The notes below the pieces were generated by a model that was not told the DNA's origin, searched no databases, and was given only the letters and a program-made list of their open reading frames with translations. 5,417 nt of DNA from JBMNQS01 sp050944255. Lineage in GTDB: Bacteria > Bacillota > Clostridia > Christensenellales > Maliibacteriaceae. Shown one piece after another: positions 1 to 4,718 of this stretch; position 1 is the first letter of the stretch; each line of letters starts with the position of its first letter. Both the position numbers and the translations under genes were made by a program. The stretch is taken from contig JBMNQS010000103.1 of assembly GCA_050944255.1 (NCBI GenBank), positions 1-5,417 on the forward strand. The letters run 5' to 3'.

Positions 1-73
1 TTTCGCAGCTTACCACGTCCTTCTTCGGCGCTTGGTGCCAAGGCATCCATCCTGTGCTCTTATTAGCTTGATC
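1..73 (-). rRNA. 23S ribosomal RNA, 5' end (partial)
   Basis: Read on the minus strand, this is the conserved start of 23S rRNA. It contains the block GGATGGATGCCTTGGCAC followed by GAAGAAGGACGTGGTAAGC. Aligning from memory to the E. coli 23S 5' end without gaps puts nucleotide 1 at about position 73 (GATCAAGC against GGTTAAGC). The rest of the gene lies beyond the left edge of the window. No 16S rRNA or tRNA lies upstream of it on the same strand within the window. Instead it has a leader and a promoter of its own. The exact mature 5' end is approximate by a few bases. Confidence 0.93.
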
Positions 74-212
74 TCTAAGACGAATCTTTCTACTAATTTC
101 AGCTTAAATCGTAGTTACCTTGATTCTTTACTTCTCGATTTCTCTTTCTCCATTATGCAGTTGCCAGGGTTCACATGCGCTTCGACTCGCCGGTTCGGAC
201 GTCTCAAGGCGC
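74..212 (-). other. pre-23S leader, ITS-like
   Basis: This stretch lies between the presumed start site and the mature 23S 5' end. On the minus strand it contains GAACCCTGGCAACTGCATAA, which resembles the segment common near the 3' part of clostridial 16S-23S spacers, followed by AT-rich purine-rich sequence. It therefore looks like the tail of a normal internal transcribed spacer, attached directly to a promoter instead of a 16S gene. No tRNA is encoded in it. Leader processing is inferred, not seen. Confidence 0.6.
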
Positions 213-219
213 AAGGCTT

Positions 220-248
220 ATTCTACCGAATATGATACCCGATGTCAA
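220..248 (-). promoter_or_regulatory. promoter of the 23S rRNA unit
   Basis: On the minus strand a perfect -35 TTGACA (243-248) is followed by a 17-bp spacer and a -10 TAGAAT (220-225). Transcription should start near 212 and reach the 23S gene about 140 bases later. From TTGACA through the start-site region, 31 of 37 bases match the tRNA-Ile promoter at 556-584, so the two are likely duplicates of one stable-RNA promoter. Confidence 0.85.
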
Positions 249-486
249 GCCTTTTTTCTCGCGATTCAACTATTTTTCCCGTATTTTTTCAAATGAGTGA
301 TTTTGCCATCAATATGGCCTGCCGGCAGGGTGAAAATATCAAAAAACTTTTGGCTTTTATGTTTTGCAGTCGAGCGTGGACAATAAAATCACCTGCACCC
401 ATTATTATATGTTATATGGAAGCGAATTGTTTTCAAAATCCGTAATTTTCAAAATATTGCCGTAAATTTCTTTGCGATGCATATAC
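249..486. other. gene-free divergent spacer
   Basis: This AT-rich spacer lies between the divergent 23S and tRNA-Ile promoter regions. I see no convincing coding sequence. The 67-codon plus-strand reading frame at 242-445 overlaps the 23S promoter and has no ribosome binding site. Two adjacent dyads are visible: GCCAT-caat-ATGGC at 305-318, and a perfect 12-bp palindrome CCTGCCGGCAGG at 318-329. They could be protein-binding or cruciform sites upstream of the rRNA promoter, but their function is unknown. Confidence 0.5.
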
Positions 487-515
487 TTGCCGGCCACGCG
501 GGATGGTGCTATGAT
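487..515 (+). promoter_or_regulatory. possible upstream promoter P1 of tRNA-Ile
   Basis: TTGCCG (487-492), a 17-bp spacer and TATGAT (510-515) form a reasonable sigma-A promoter about 69 bp upstream of the stronger promoter P2. Tandem P1/P2 promoters are common for stable RNA genes. This is an inference from motif and spacing only. Confidence 0.4.
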
Positions 516-555
516 GGTTATGCCGAAAAAATAAGACCGCGCCTATAAAAAGGAC

Positions 556-584
556 TTGACATCAGGGGGCATATTCTGTAGAAT
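556..584 (+). promoter_or_regulatory. main promoter P2 of tRNA-Ile
   Basis: A perfect -35 TTGACA (556-561), a 17-bp spacer and a -10 TAGAAT (579-584) give a predicted start near 591, about 28 bases before the tRNA. The sequence is nearly the same as the 23S promoter on the other strand. A boxA-like GGCACTTTA at 601-609 matches TGCTCTTTA at 7 of 9 positions, which would fit an rRNA-type leader, but this is weak. Confidence 0.85.
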
Positions 585-618
585 AACCCTTGTGTCTCAG
601 GGCACTTTATTGTTGAAC

Positions 619-695
<77 letters not shown>

Positions 696-718
696 CGTCC
701 GGGAGGCCGGATTCCAAT

Positions 719-753
719 ACCGCGAACCGTCTTTGATGGTTCGCGGTGTTTTT
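719..753 (+). terminator. terminator of tRNA-Ile
   Basis: The hairpin has a 13-bp stem (719-731 with 735-747), a TTT loop and a T-tract at 749-753. One internal pair is G·U when read as plus-strand RNA and would be a C-A mismatch on the other strand, which supports this orientation. It ends the tRNA-Ile transcript 24 bases after the CCA. The same hairpin recurs at 917-951. Confidence 0.85.
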
Positions 754-882
754 ATGCCCGCGACAACTCTGCTTCCGTTTCATCGAGGATGGCTGCTTCG
801 GAGCAAACTCCGCTCCACTCAAGCCCTCTGTTCCGCTTTACGGTACAGGGGGCTTTCGCAATGCTTCGTTACTCCTCCTTTT

Positions 883-906
883 CCGCAAAACCGTATGGTT
901 TTGCGG
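883..906 (+). repeat. palindromic hairpin inside repeat copy 1
   Basis: CCGCAAAACC and GGTTTTGCGG flank GTAT. It corresponds to the 28-bp palindrome of the tRNA-Ala array. Two pairs differ between the loci by double changes that keep pairing (G-C to A-T and A-T to G-C). Confidence 0.75.
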
Positions 907-910
907 GGGC

Positions 911-1080
911 CCCAATACCGCGAACCGTCGTTGATGGTTCGCGGTGTTTTTATGCCCGCGGTAACTCTGCTCCTGTTGAGGATGGCTGCTTCGGAGCAGA
1001 CTCTGCTCCACTCAAAATTCCTGTTCCGCTTAGCGACGCAGGGAGTTCGCAATGCTTCGTTGCCCCTCCTTCTCCCGCAA
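911..1080 (+). repeat. tRNA-linked repeat, copy 2 at tRNA-Ile (truncated)
   Basis: This is a second tandem copy, offset by 198 bp from the first. It again begins with CCAATACCGCGAACC and its hairpin, then TTTTTATGCCCGCG, the GGAGCAG...CTGCTCC hairpin (now 7 pairs), the central stem and CCCCTCCTTCTCCCGCAA. It breaks off where the terminal palindrome should begin, and sequence after about 1080 is unrelated AT-rich DNA. The truncation marks either the end of the insertion or a later deletion. Confidence 0.75.
917..951 (+). terminator. duplicated terminator hairpin in repeat copy 2
   Basis: The 13-bp stem (917-929 with 933-945), GTT loop and T-tract at 947-951 are the same as the tRNA-Ile terminator except for the loop. 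It would act as a second-line terminator for read-through from the tRNA. Confidence 0.7.
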
Positions 1081-1225
1081 TTTATTGTACGCTATCCATT
1101 GAGATCCATCTGTTTTTATTCCGAACACAGAAGATAAGGGGGCCACAATACTACATATTAATAGAAAAAGGACTAATTAAAAAAACCATGGGCGTCTTTT
1201 TATTTTGGTCAGATAGCTGGTAAAC
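1081..1225. other. AT-rich gene-free stretch
   Basis: This lies between the truncated repeat and the stop codon of the lipoprotein gene. I see no gene in it. There are A/T runs around 1165-1205 but no convincing GC-stem terminator for the convergent lipoprotein gene. The nearest dyad is only CCATGG. Confidence 0.4.
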
Positions 1226-1588
1226 TCACTCTTGTATAGGATACTCATAAATGATCAAAGTACCTTCATCCATTAGTTCATCAATGGTTACTTCATTTGA
1301 TTCCAATGCATCTTTTAGTTTCAAGGCAACTCCATCTGAGAATACTATCATAATGTAGTCAGATCTTGGGGTGTCCAAAAAATATTCATATTTATCGGTG
1401 GAATAGATTAACTCCAAGACATCCGCTACATCCCTTTGTTCCTGATTCTCAACTATTCGGAATGTACGAGCCGATGGTCCAGCCGGGCTGTTAAGCTCTT
1501 CCGGCGATTTTTCCAGGTAAGCTTTGCACCCACTGATCACCAGCAATACAGTGACAAGAAGCCATATTGCAGTTTTCTTTTTCATCAT
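1226..1588 (-). CDS. small lipoprotein of unknown function
   Basis: The product is a 120-residue protein with a lipoprotein signal. A basic start (MMKKK) is followed by a hydrophobic stretch (residues 6-18) and the lipobox I-S-G-C, with the lipidated cysteine at 21. The predicted mature part of about 100 residues should be anchored to the outer face of the cytoplasmic membrane. It is mildly acidic, and residues 70-115 read as a compact alpha/beta unit (SDYIMIVFSDG, then ALESNEVTIDELMDEG). I do not recognise the family. The first ATG is chosen because AAGGGG at 1597-1602 lies 8 bases upstream; the second ATG would leave 11. The gene is AT-rich compared with the exporter and rubrerythrin genes. 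It sits 45 bases after a short ORF fragment on the same strand and next to the tRNA-linked repeat. Secretion class is well supported; function is unknown. Confidence 0.8.
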   Translation of the reverse strand: MMKKKTAIWLLVTVLLVISGCKAYLEKSPEELNSPAGPSARTFRIVENQEQRDVADVLELIYSTDKYEYFLDTPRSDYIMIVFSDGVALKLKDALESNEVTIDELMDEGTLIIYEYPIQE

Positions 1589-1633
1589 ATTATGTACCCC
1601 TTGGAAAGCGGTCTATGCCCGCCCTCAGTCGTA

Positions 1634-1798
1634 TTACCACCAAGCCAAACCCAAAGTATCACGGCCGCTTGTGTTACTGAATCTCTTTACCTCGATGCGA
1701 TATGTCCCAAATGCTTTTGGCCCAAAGTCTACTACTTTAACATTATTATTTCCTGTATACAGATAAACGTCAACATCTTTTTCATGTTGTCCCTCCAT
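1634..1798 (-). CDS. 54-residue ORF, possible fragment of a secreted-protein C-terminal domain
   Basis: The frame encodes 54 residues ending in WW. The pattern DVDVYLYTG, then GTYRIEVKRF about 22 residues later, then TLGLAWW resembles the last strands of bacterial pre-peptidase C-terminal (PPC-like) beta-sandwich domains. That is a resemblance noted by eye, not a search result. The start is problematic. The in-frame ATG at 1796-1798 has no ribosome binding site. The good site GGAGGG (1791-1796) serves an out-of-frame ATG at 1783-1785, whose frame ends after 17 codons. One extra base in the A-run after that ATG would join the two frames, so this may be a frameshifted or truncated remnant. It lies 45 bases upstream of the lipoprotein gene and could share its transcript. 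An intact small protein is the alternative. Confidence 0.4.
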   Translation of the reverse strand: MEGQHEKDVDVYLYTGNNNVKVVDFGPKAFGTYRIEVKRFSNTSGRDTLGLAWW

Positions 1799-1817
1799 TA
1801 TAATAAATTGTCTATGT

Positions 1818-1846
1818 GCGCTGCTTTCTTGAAAAAAGCACAGCGC
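1818..1846. other. bulged inverted repeat upstream of the short ORF
   Basis: GCGCTG-CTTT (1818-1827) pairs with AAAG-CA-CAGCGC (1835-1846), giving ten pairs with a two-base bulge. Neither strand has a following T-run, so it is not a good terminator. It sits 20 bases before the ORF start on the minus strand and could be a leader hairpin or an operator. Confidence 0.35.
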
Positions 1847-1848
1847 TA

Positions 1849-2100
1849 TATTGAATAATGGCGGGTAAAACTATGTTTCTTGTGTTAAAGCCTACCATAA
1901 ATGAATCAAAAATCGCCTTTACAATTCAAAGAACATCCGGCACGAATGCACGAGTGCGCCCTGTTATTATGGTTTTTCCCAGGCCAAATTGCCTCTCCAG
2001 GCAGTGCAATCATGGATGCTGTTCCGCGTAGAGAGCCTGGCGCCTGAAGCTGAAGGGCGGGGTCTACATTGTATTCAAACTTTCCCCTTTTCATATGACG
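1849..2100. other. gene-free divergent spacer before the exporter operon
   Basis: This lies between the minus-strand lipoprotein unit and the plus-strand exporter promoter. A 48-codon plus-strand frame starting at ATG 1901 has no ribosome binding site and no recognisable product. Several short GGC/GCC dyads occur at 1981-2045, but none forms a recognisable riboswitch or attenuator. I see no clear promoter for the minus-strand genes. Confidence 0.4.
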
Positions 2101-2128
2101 TTGACAAATAACCTCAACCGTGTAAAAC
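2101..2128 (+). promoter_or_regulatory. probable promoter of the ABC exporter operon
   Basis: A perfect -35 TTGACA (2101-2106), a 16-bp spacer and TAAAAC (2123-2128, 4 of 6 consensus bases) predict a start near 2135, giving a leader of about 35 bases. Its position argues that translation begins at 2170, not at the upstream in-frame ATG at 2095. Confidence 0.5.
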
Positions 2129-2169
2129 TGATGAATGGGGTCGATTACGAAGGCGAGGAAGTGCAAGCG

Positions 2170-3084
2170 ATGGAAAAAATTATACAAGTTGAAGGGCTGA
2201 AAAAAGCCTACGGACCGGTGCAGGCGGTGCAGGGTATCAGCTTTTACGTGGAGCGCGGCAAGCTGTTTGCCTTTTTGGGGCCAAACGGCGCCGGAAAATC
2301 CACAACCATTGATATTCTCTGCACCATCTTGGAAGCGGACGCGGGAGCCGTTACAATAGACGACCACAAGCTCGGCTCCGATGACGCCGCCATCCGTGCC
2401 GCCATCGGCGTAGTCTTTCAGGACCATTTGCTGGACCCGCTTTTGACGGTGGAGGAAAATATGCGGGCGCGCGGCAGCTTTTACAAAAAATCCCGCGCCG
2501 AGCTGAATGCGGCGGTTCGCTGGGCGGCCCAAGCGGCAGACGTGGAAGATTTCATCAAACGTCCTTACGGCAAACTTTCCGGCGGGCAAAAGCGCAGGGC
2601 GGACATTGCGCGGGCGCTGATCAACACGCCGAAGATCCTCTTTTTGGACGAGCCCACCACGGGCCTTGACCCGCAGACGCGCAAAAACGTATGGGACAGC
2701 ATCCGGCACCTTCAGAATGAAACCGGCATGAGTGTGTTTCTGACCACGCACTACATGGAAGAAGCGGCCGAAGCCGATTATATTGTCGTGATAGACGACG
2801 GCCGGATATCCGCTAAAGGTACGCCTACGCAGCTGCGGGAGAAGTACGCCAGCGATTTATTGAAATTGTTCCCTATGGATGAGAAGCGTCTTATAGCGGC
2901 GCTGAACGAGCAGCAGGTCCCCTATACGCATATTTCCGACCGCATCGTGATAAAAATCGACTCCACCATGGAGGCCTTGCCCCTGCTGGATCTCTGCAGG
3001 CCGTACATCGCCGGTTTTGAAGTGCTCAACGGTACGATGGACGACGCCTTTGTGGGCATCACCGGAAAGGAGATCAGGCAATGA
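2170..3084 (+). CDS. ABC exporter ATP-binding protein, DrrA-type
   Basis: The 304-residue protein is the cytoplasmic ATPase that powers export by the permease encoded next. All nucleotide-binding motifs are present: Walker A GPNGAGKST (37-45), Q-loop Q84, signature LSGGQ (136-140), Walker B ILFLDE (156-161), D-loop GLD (165-167) and H-loop H194. A tail of about 75 residues ends with MDDAFVGITGKEIR, which resembles the C-terminal motif of daunorubicin-resistance (DrrA) type ATPases. Start choice: ATG 2170 has GAGG at 2155-2158 and gives the usual N-terminus MEKIIQVEGL. The in-frame ATG at 2095 would add 25 residues, lies across the predicted promoter and has no ribosome binding site. The stop overlaps the permease start by ATGA, so the two are translationally coupled. 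The substrate (drug, antimicrobial peptide or lipid) cannot be told. No regulator gene lies beside it in the window. Confidence 0.95.
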   Translation: MEKIIQVEGLKKAYGPVQAVQGISFYVERGKLFAFLGPNGAGKSTTIDILCTILEADAGAVTIDDHKLGSDDAAIRAAIGVVFQDHLLDPLLTVEENMRARGSFYKKSRAELNAAVRWAAQAADVEDFIKRPYGKLSGGQKRRADIARALINTPKILFLDEPTTGLDPQTRKNVWDSIRHLQNETGMSVFLTTHYMEEAAEADYIVVIDDGRISAKGTPTQLREKYASDLLKLFPMDEKRLIAALNEQQVPYTHISDRIVIKIDSTMEALPLLDLCRPYIAGFEVLNGTMDDAFVGITGKEIRQ

Positions 3085-3935
3085 CCGCTTTTGTATCCAG
3101 AAACCTGAAGGTTTTTTTCCGCGATAAGGCTTCTGTTTTCTTCTCCCTGCTGGCCGTATTCATCATCATCGCAATGTACGTGCTGTTTTTAGGCAATGTA
3201 TGGCTGGACGGCCTGCCGGATGTCCCTCAGGCAAAGCCGTTGATGGACAGCTGGATCATGTCCGGCCTTCTGGCGGTGACCTCTATGACGACGGTCATGG
3301 GCGCCTTCGGGACCATGGTGGATGACAGGGCACATAAGATTATTAAAGATTTCAGCGCCTCGCCCATCAGCAAAGGTAAAATTGCAGGGGGCTATATCCT
3401 TTCTTCCTTTATCATCGGCGTAATTATGACGCTCATCACATTTGTGCTGGCGGAACTCTACATCGTGGCGGGCGGCGGGCAGTGGCTCTCTGTTGAAGCC
3501 ACGTTCAAAGTACTGGGGCTCATCCTGCTTTCTTCGCTGTGCAACACCGCCATGATTTCCTTTTTGATCTCCTACTTTAAAAGTCAGAACGCATTCGGTA
3601 CGGCAAGCAGCATCATAGGCACGTTGATCGGCTTTTTAACGGGCATCTACCTGCCCATCGGCATGCTTCCCGAAGCGGTGCAGTTCTTCATCAAAATATT
3701 TCCCGTTTCCCACGCGGCGCTGCTGCTTCGCCAGGTAATCATGGAAACACCCATGCAGGCCGTATTTGAAGGCGCTCCCGCGCAGGTCCTTCAGGGTTTT
3801 AAGGAGGAAATGGGCGTCTCCTTCCAGCTTGGCGGGCAAACTATTCCGGTTTACGCGAGCTTTCTTATTCTGATCGGCACGGCATTGCTGTTCTACGCAC
3901 TCTCCACATGGCGCTTTTCCAAAAAAGGCAAATGA
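3081..3935 (+). CDS. ABC-2 type exporter permease, DrrB-type
   Basis: The 284-residue integral membrane protein forms the export channel with the upstream ATPase. Hydrophobic segments fall at about 18-40, 57-79, 104-129, 141-165, 171-193 and 257-276, giving six membrane spans. Family features include SASPISKGKIAGGYI (92-106) in the first cytoplasmic loop and the segment 190-219 with LPIGMLPEAV and FPVSHAALLLRQ, typical of the ABC-2 membrane family. A roughly 60-residue loop before the last span (194-256) is probably extracytoplasmic. Length fits the family, and no frameshift is seen. The start is fixed by AAAGGAG at 3066-3072, 8 bases upstream, and by the ATGA overlap with the ATPase stop. 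As a homodimer it would pair with two ATPase subunits. The substrate is not predictable from sequence. Confidence 0.94.
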   Translation: MTAFVSRNLKVFFRDKASVFFSLLAVFIIIAMYVLFLGNVWLDGLPDVPQAKPLMDSWIMSGLLAVTSMTTVMGAFGTMVDDRAHKIIKDFSASPISKGKIAGGYILSSFIIGVIMTLITFVLAELYIVAGGGQWLSVEATFKVLGLILLSSLCNTAMISFLISYFKSQNAFGTASSIIGTLIGFLTGIYLPIGMLPEAVQFFIKIFPVSHAALLLRQVIMETPMQAVFEGAPAQVLQGFKEEMGVSFQLGGQTIPVYASFLILIGTALLFYALSTWRFSKKGK

Positions 3936-3936
3936 A

Positions 3937-3976
3937 CTCAAGATCGTCTCCCACCTACTGAACCTTGAGGATTTTT
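3937..3976 (+). terminator. weak terminator of the exporter operon
   Basis: CTCAAG (3937-3942) and CTTGAG (3964-3969) form a 6-bp stem with a 21-base loop, followed by TTTTT at 3972-3976. It begins 2 bases after the permease stop. The stem is short, so read-through towards the convergent tRNA-Ala unit is possible. Confidence 0.35.
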
Positions 3977-3987
3977 GCCGCGGGTAT

Positions 3988-4025
3988 AAAAATATCGCGA
4001 ACCACCAAAAGATGATTCGCGATAT
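3988..4025 (-). terminator. distal terminator of the tRNA-Ala unit
   Basis: On the minus strand a 15-pair stem (4025-4011 with 4006-3992) with a TTTT loop runs into a T-tract at 3992-3988. Two pairs are G·U in minus-strand RNA but C-A mismatches in plus-strand RNA, which fixes the orientation. It is related to the tRNA-Ile terminator: the same CGCGAA/TTCGCG core and the same ATACCCGCGG-type tail after the T-tract. Confidence 0.75.
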
Positions 4026-4103
4026 GGGCCGCGGGCGGTTGGCTGTCCGGCGGAAAAGCAGGCGCACCGGGGCCCCCGCGCGGCAACCGCGTGAGGTGGA
4101 GCG
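4026..4103 (-). repeat. degenerate GC-rich end of the tRNA-Ala repeat array
   Basis: Read on the minus strand, this continues the distal repeat unit but diverges: CTCCACCTCA replaces the usual CTCCTCCTTT, and the CACAAAG palindrome is replaced by GC-rich sequence. A 7-bp inverted repeat GCGGTTG (4035-4041) with CAACCGC (4084-4090) may take the place of the palindrome. It ends at CCCGCGGCCC next to the terminator hairpin. Confidence 0.5.
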
Positions 4104-4210
4104 CAGCGGTACGAAAAATCCCTGCACCGCAAAGCGAGACAGGGATTTTGAATGGAGCAGAGTTTGCTCCGGTGTATTAACGCCGGCCAATAAAGGCAGT
4201 ATGCCGCGGG

Positions 4211-4238
4211 CCCCACAAAGCCATATGGCTTTGTGGGG
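4211..4238. repeat. perfect 28-bp palindrome, copy 1
   Basis: CCCCACAAAGCCAT followed by its exact reverse complement. In RNA it would form a near-continuous hairpin, and in DNA a cruciform-prone site. It is followed on the plus strand by AAAGGAGG (4239-4246). Confidence 0.9.
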
Positions 4239-4360
4239 AAAGGAGGAGTAACGTAGCGGTATGAAAAATCCCTGCACCGCAAAGCGGGACAGGGATTTTG
4301 AATGGAGCGGAGTTTGCTCCGGTGCATTAGCACCGGCCAATAAAGGCAGTACGCCGCGGG

Positions 4361-4388
4361 CCCCACAAAGCCATATGGCTTTGTGGGG
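4361..4388. repeat. perfect 28-bp palindrome, copy 2
   Basis: Identical to the palindrome 150 bp to its left, again flanked by GCGGG on one side and AAAGGAGG (4389-4396) on the other. The perfect conservation of both arms suggests recent duplication or selection on pairing. Confidence 0.9.
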
Positions 4389-4410
4389 AAAGGAGGAGCA
4401 ACGTAGCGGT

Positions 4411-4450
4411 ATGAAAAATCCCTGCACCGCAAGCGGGACAGGGATTTTGA
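4411..4450 (-). terminator. proximal terminator-like hairpin of tRNA-Ala
   Basis: Immediately behind tRNA-Ala, minus-strand AAAATCCCTG pairs with CAGGGATTTTT around an inner CCGC/GCGG hairpin. The 3' arm ends in a run of five T's. It could end the tRNA-Ala transcript within about 65 bases and is part of the partial repeat unit. Whether it or the distal hairpin at 3988-4025 is the main terminator is not known. Confidence 0.5.
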
Positions 4451-4473
4451 ATGGAGCGGAGTTTGCTCCGACG

Positions 4474-4549
4474 TGGTGGAGATGAGCGGATTCGAACCGC
4501 TGACCCCCTGCGTGCAAAGCAGGTGCTCTCCCAGCTGAGCTACACCCCC
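4474..4549 (-). tRNA. tRNA-Ala (anticodon TGC)
   Basis: On the minus strand the acceptor arms GGGGGTG and CATCTCC pair with two G·U pairs, the discriminator is A, and CCA is encoded (4474-4476). The anticodon stem CCTGC/GCAGG encloses TTTGCAC, with anticodon TGC at plus positions 4514-4516. The T arm contains GGTTCGAATCC. This isoacceptor usually sits next to tRNA-Ile(GAT) in the 16S-23S spacer. Here it stands alone with its own promoter, about 3.8 kb from tRNA-Ile and on the opposite strand. Confidence 0.97.
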
Positions 4550-4581
4550 AAAAAGTTTTTTACATAATTGCAACGCGTTTT

Positions 4582-4610
4582 AGTATAATCCAAAGACCTT
4601 TTTTAGTCAA
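4582..4610 (-). promoter_or_regulatory. promoter of tRNA-Ala
   Basis: On the minus strand TTGACT (4605-4610), a 17-bp spacer and TATACT (4582-4587) make a strong sigma-A promoter. The predicted start near 4575 is about 26 bases before the tRNA 5' end. The sequence outside the hexamers is unlike the 23S and tRNA-Ile promoters. Confidence 0.85.
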
Positions 4611-4623
4611 CCTTTTTCTTTAA

Positions 4624-4699
4624 GCGCCCCTGTCCTGATCCGGACGTGCACTCCTGTTTTCCACAGCCCAGCAGCCGCCGCTTTATCAGGGACGAGCGC
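4624..4699. other. structured intergenic segment between tRNA-Ala promoter and rubrerythrin terminator
   Basis: An extended inverted repeat closes this stretch: GCGC (4624-4627) with GCGC (4696-4699), and GTCCTGAT (4632-4639) with ATCAGGGAC (4685-4693, one bulged base). A small CTG...CAG hairpin lies inside. On the minus strand it follows an extended -10-like TGTTATAAT (TATAAT at 4711-4716). It could be a small RNA or a leader, but there is no good -35 and no terminator. I do not recognise a known RNA family. Confidence 0.35.
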
Positions 4700-4718
4700 A
4701 CCCAGCGTAAATTATAAC

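Larger units (their letters stand above)
713..910 (+). repeat. tRNA-linked repeat, copy 1 at tRNA-Ile
   Basis: This unit of about 198 bp starts with CCAATACCGCGAACC, contains the terminator hairpin, then TTTTTATGCCCGCG, and goes on to a structured part. That part has a GGAGC...GCTCC hairpin (800-815), a stem of 11 pairs (821-831 with 845-855), the pyrimidine motif CTCCTCCTTTT (872-882) and a terminal hairpin (883-906). The next unit begins directly after it. Its structured part is related to the units behind tRNA-Ala at 4104-4470, in the same orientation relative to the tRNA. Translations of this region are repetitive and lack ribosome binding sites, so I treat it as noncoding. Confidence 0.8.
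4104..4470 (-). repeat. tandem array of a 150-bp tRNA-linked repeat at tRNA-Ala
   Basis: Two full units and one partial unit repeat with an exact 150-bp period (4104-4253, 4254-4403, 4404-4470). They differ at few positions, and the tRNA-proximal unit has a one-base deletion. Each unit, read on the minus strand, has a GGAGC...GCTCC hairpin next to the tRNA side. It also has a 10-pair stem ending in T's (4290-4299 with 4265-4274 in the middle unit), the motif CTCCTCCTTT, a perfect 28-bp palindrome, and a CCGGTGC-type hairpin (4319-4325 with 4330-4336). The array starts 3 bases from the tRNA-Ala CCA end and has the same polarity towards its tRNA as the tRNA-Ile copies. Reading frames through it on both strands are periodic artefacts. 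Confidence 0.9.

Noticed and set aside
404..436. Second minus-strand promoter for 23S (TTGAAA with TATAAT)
   Set aside because: The spacer is 21 bp, too long for a sigma-A promoter, and no extended -10 is present.
1901..2047. 48-codon plus-strand frame starting MNQKSPLQF
   Set aside because: There is no ribosome binding site, no promoter and no recognisable domain; openness over 48 codons can be chance.
1906..2751. 281-codon minus-strand frame
   Set aside because: Most of it is antisense to the ABC ATPase, whose motifs are complete on the plus strand. The product has no recognisable domain.
4104..4470. CRISPR array
   Set aside because: The repeats are contiguous 150-bp units without unique spacers and no cas gene is present.
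4261..4485. Plus-strand frame starting MKNPCTAK behind AAAGGAGG
   Set aside because: The Shine-Dalgarno-like sequence is 14 bases from the ATG, which is too far. The frame shifts at the one-base deletion in the last unit and runs into antisense tRNA-Ala. It is better explained as the complement of the noncoding repeat.
3636..4517. Long minus-strand open frames (293 and 211 codons) across the repeat array and tRNA-Ala
   Set aside because: They translate the tandem repeat and the tRNA itself, giving periodic peptides, and one overlaps the permease gene antisense. No ribosome binding site fits. The periodic openness follows from a 150-bp unit, which is a multiple of three.
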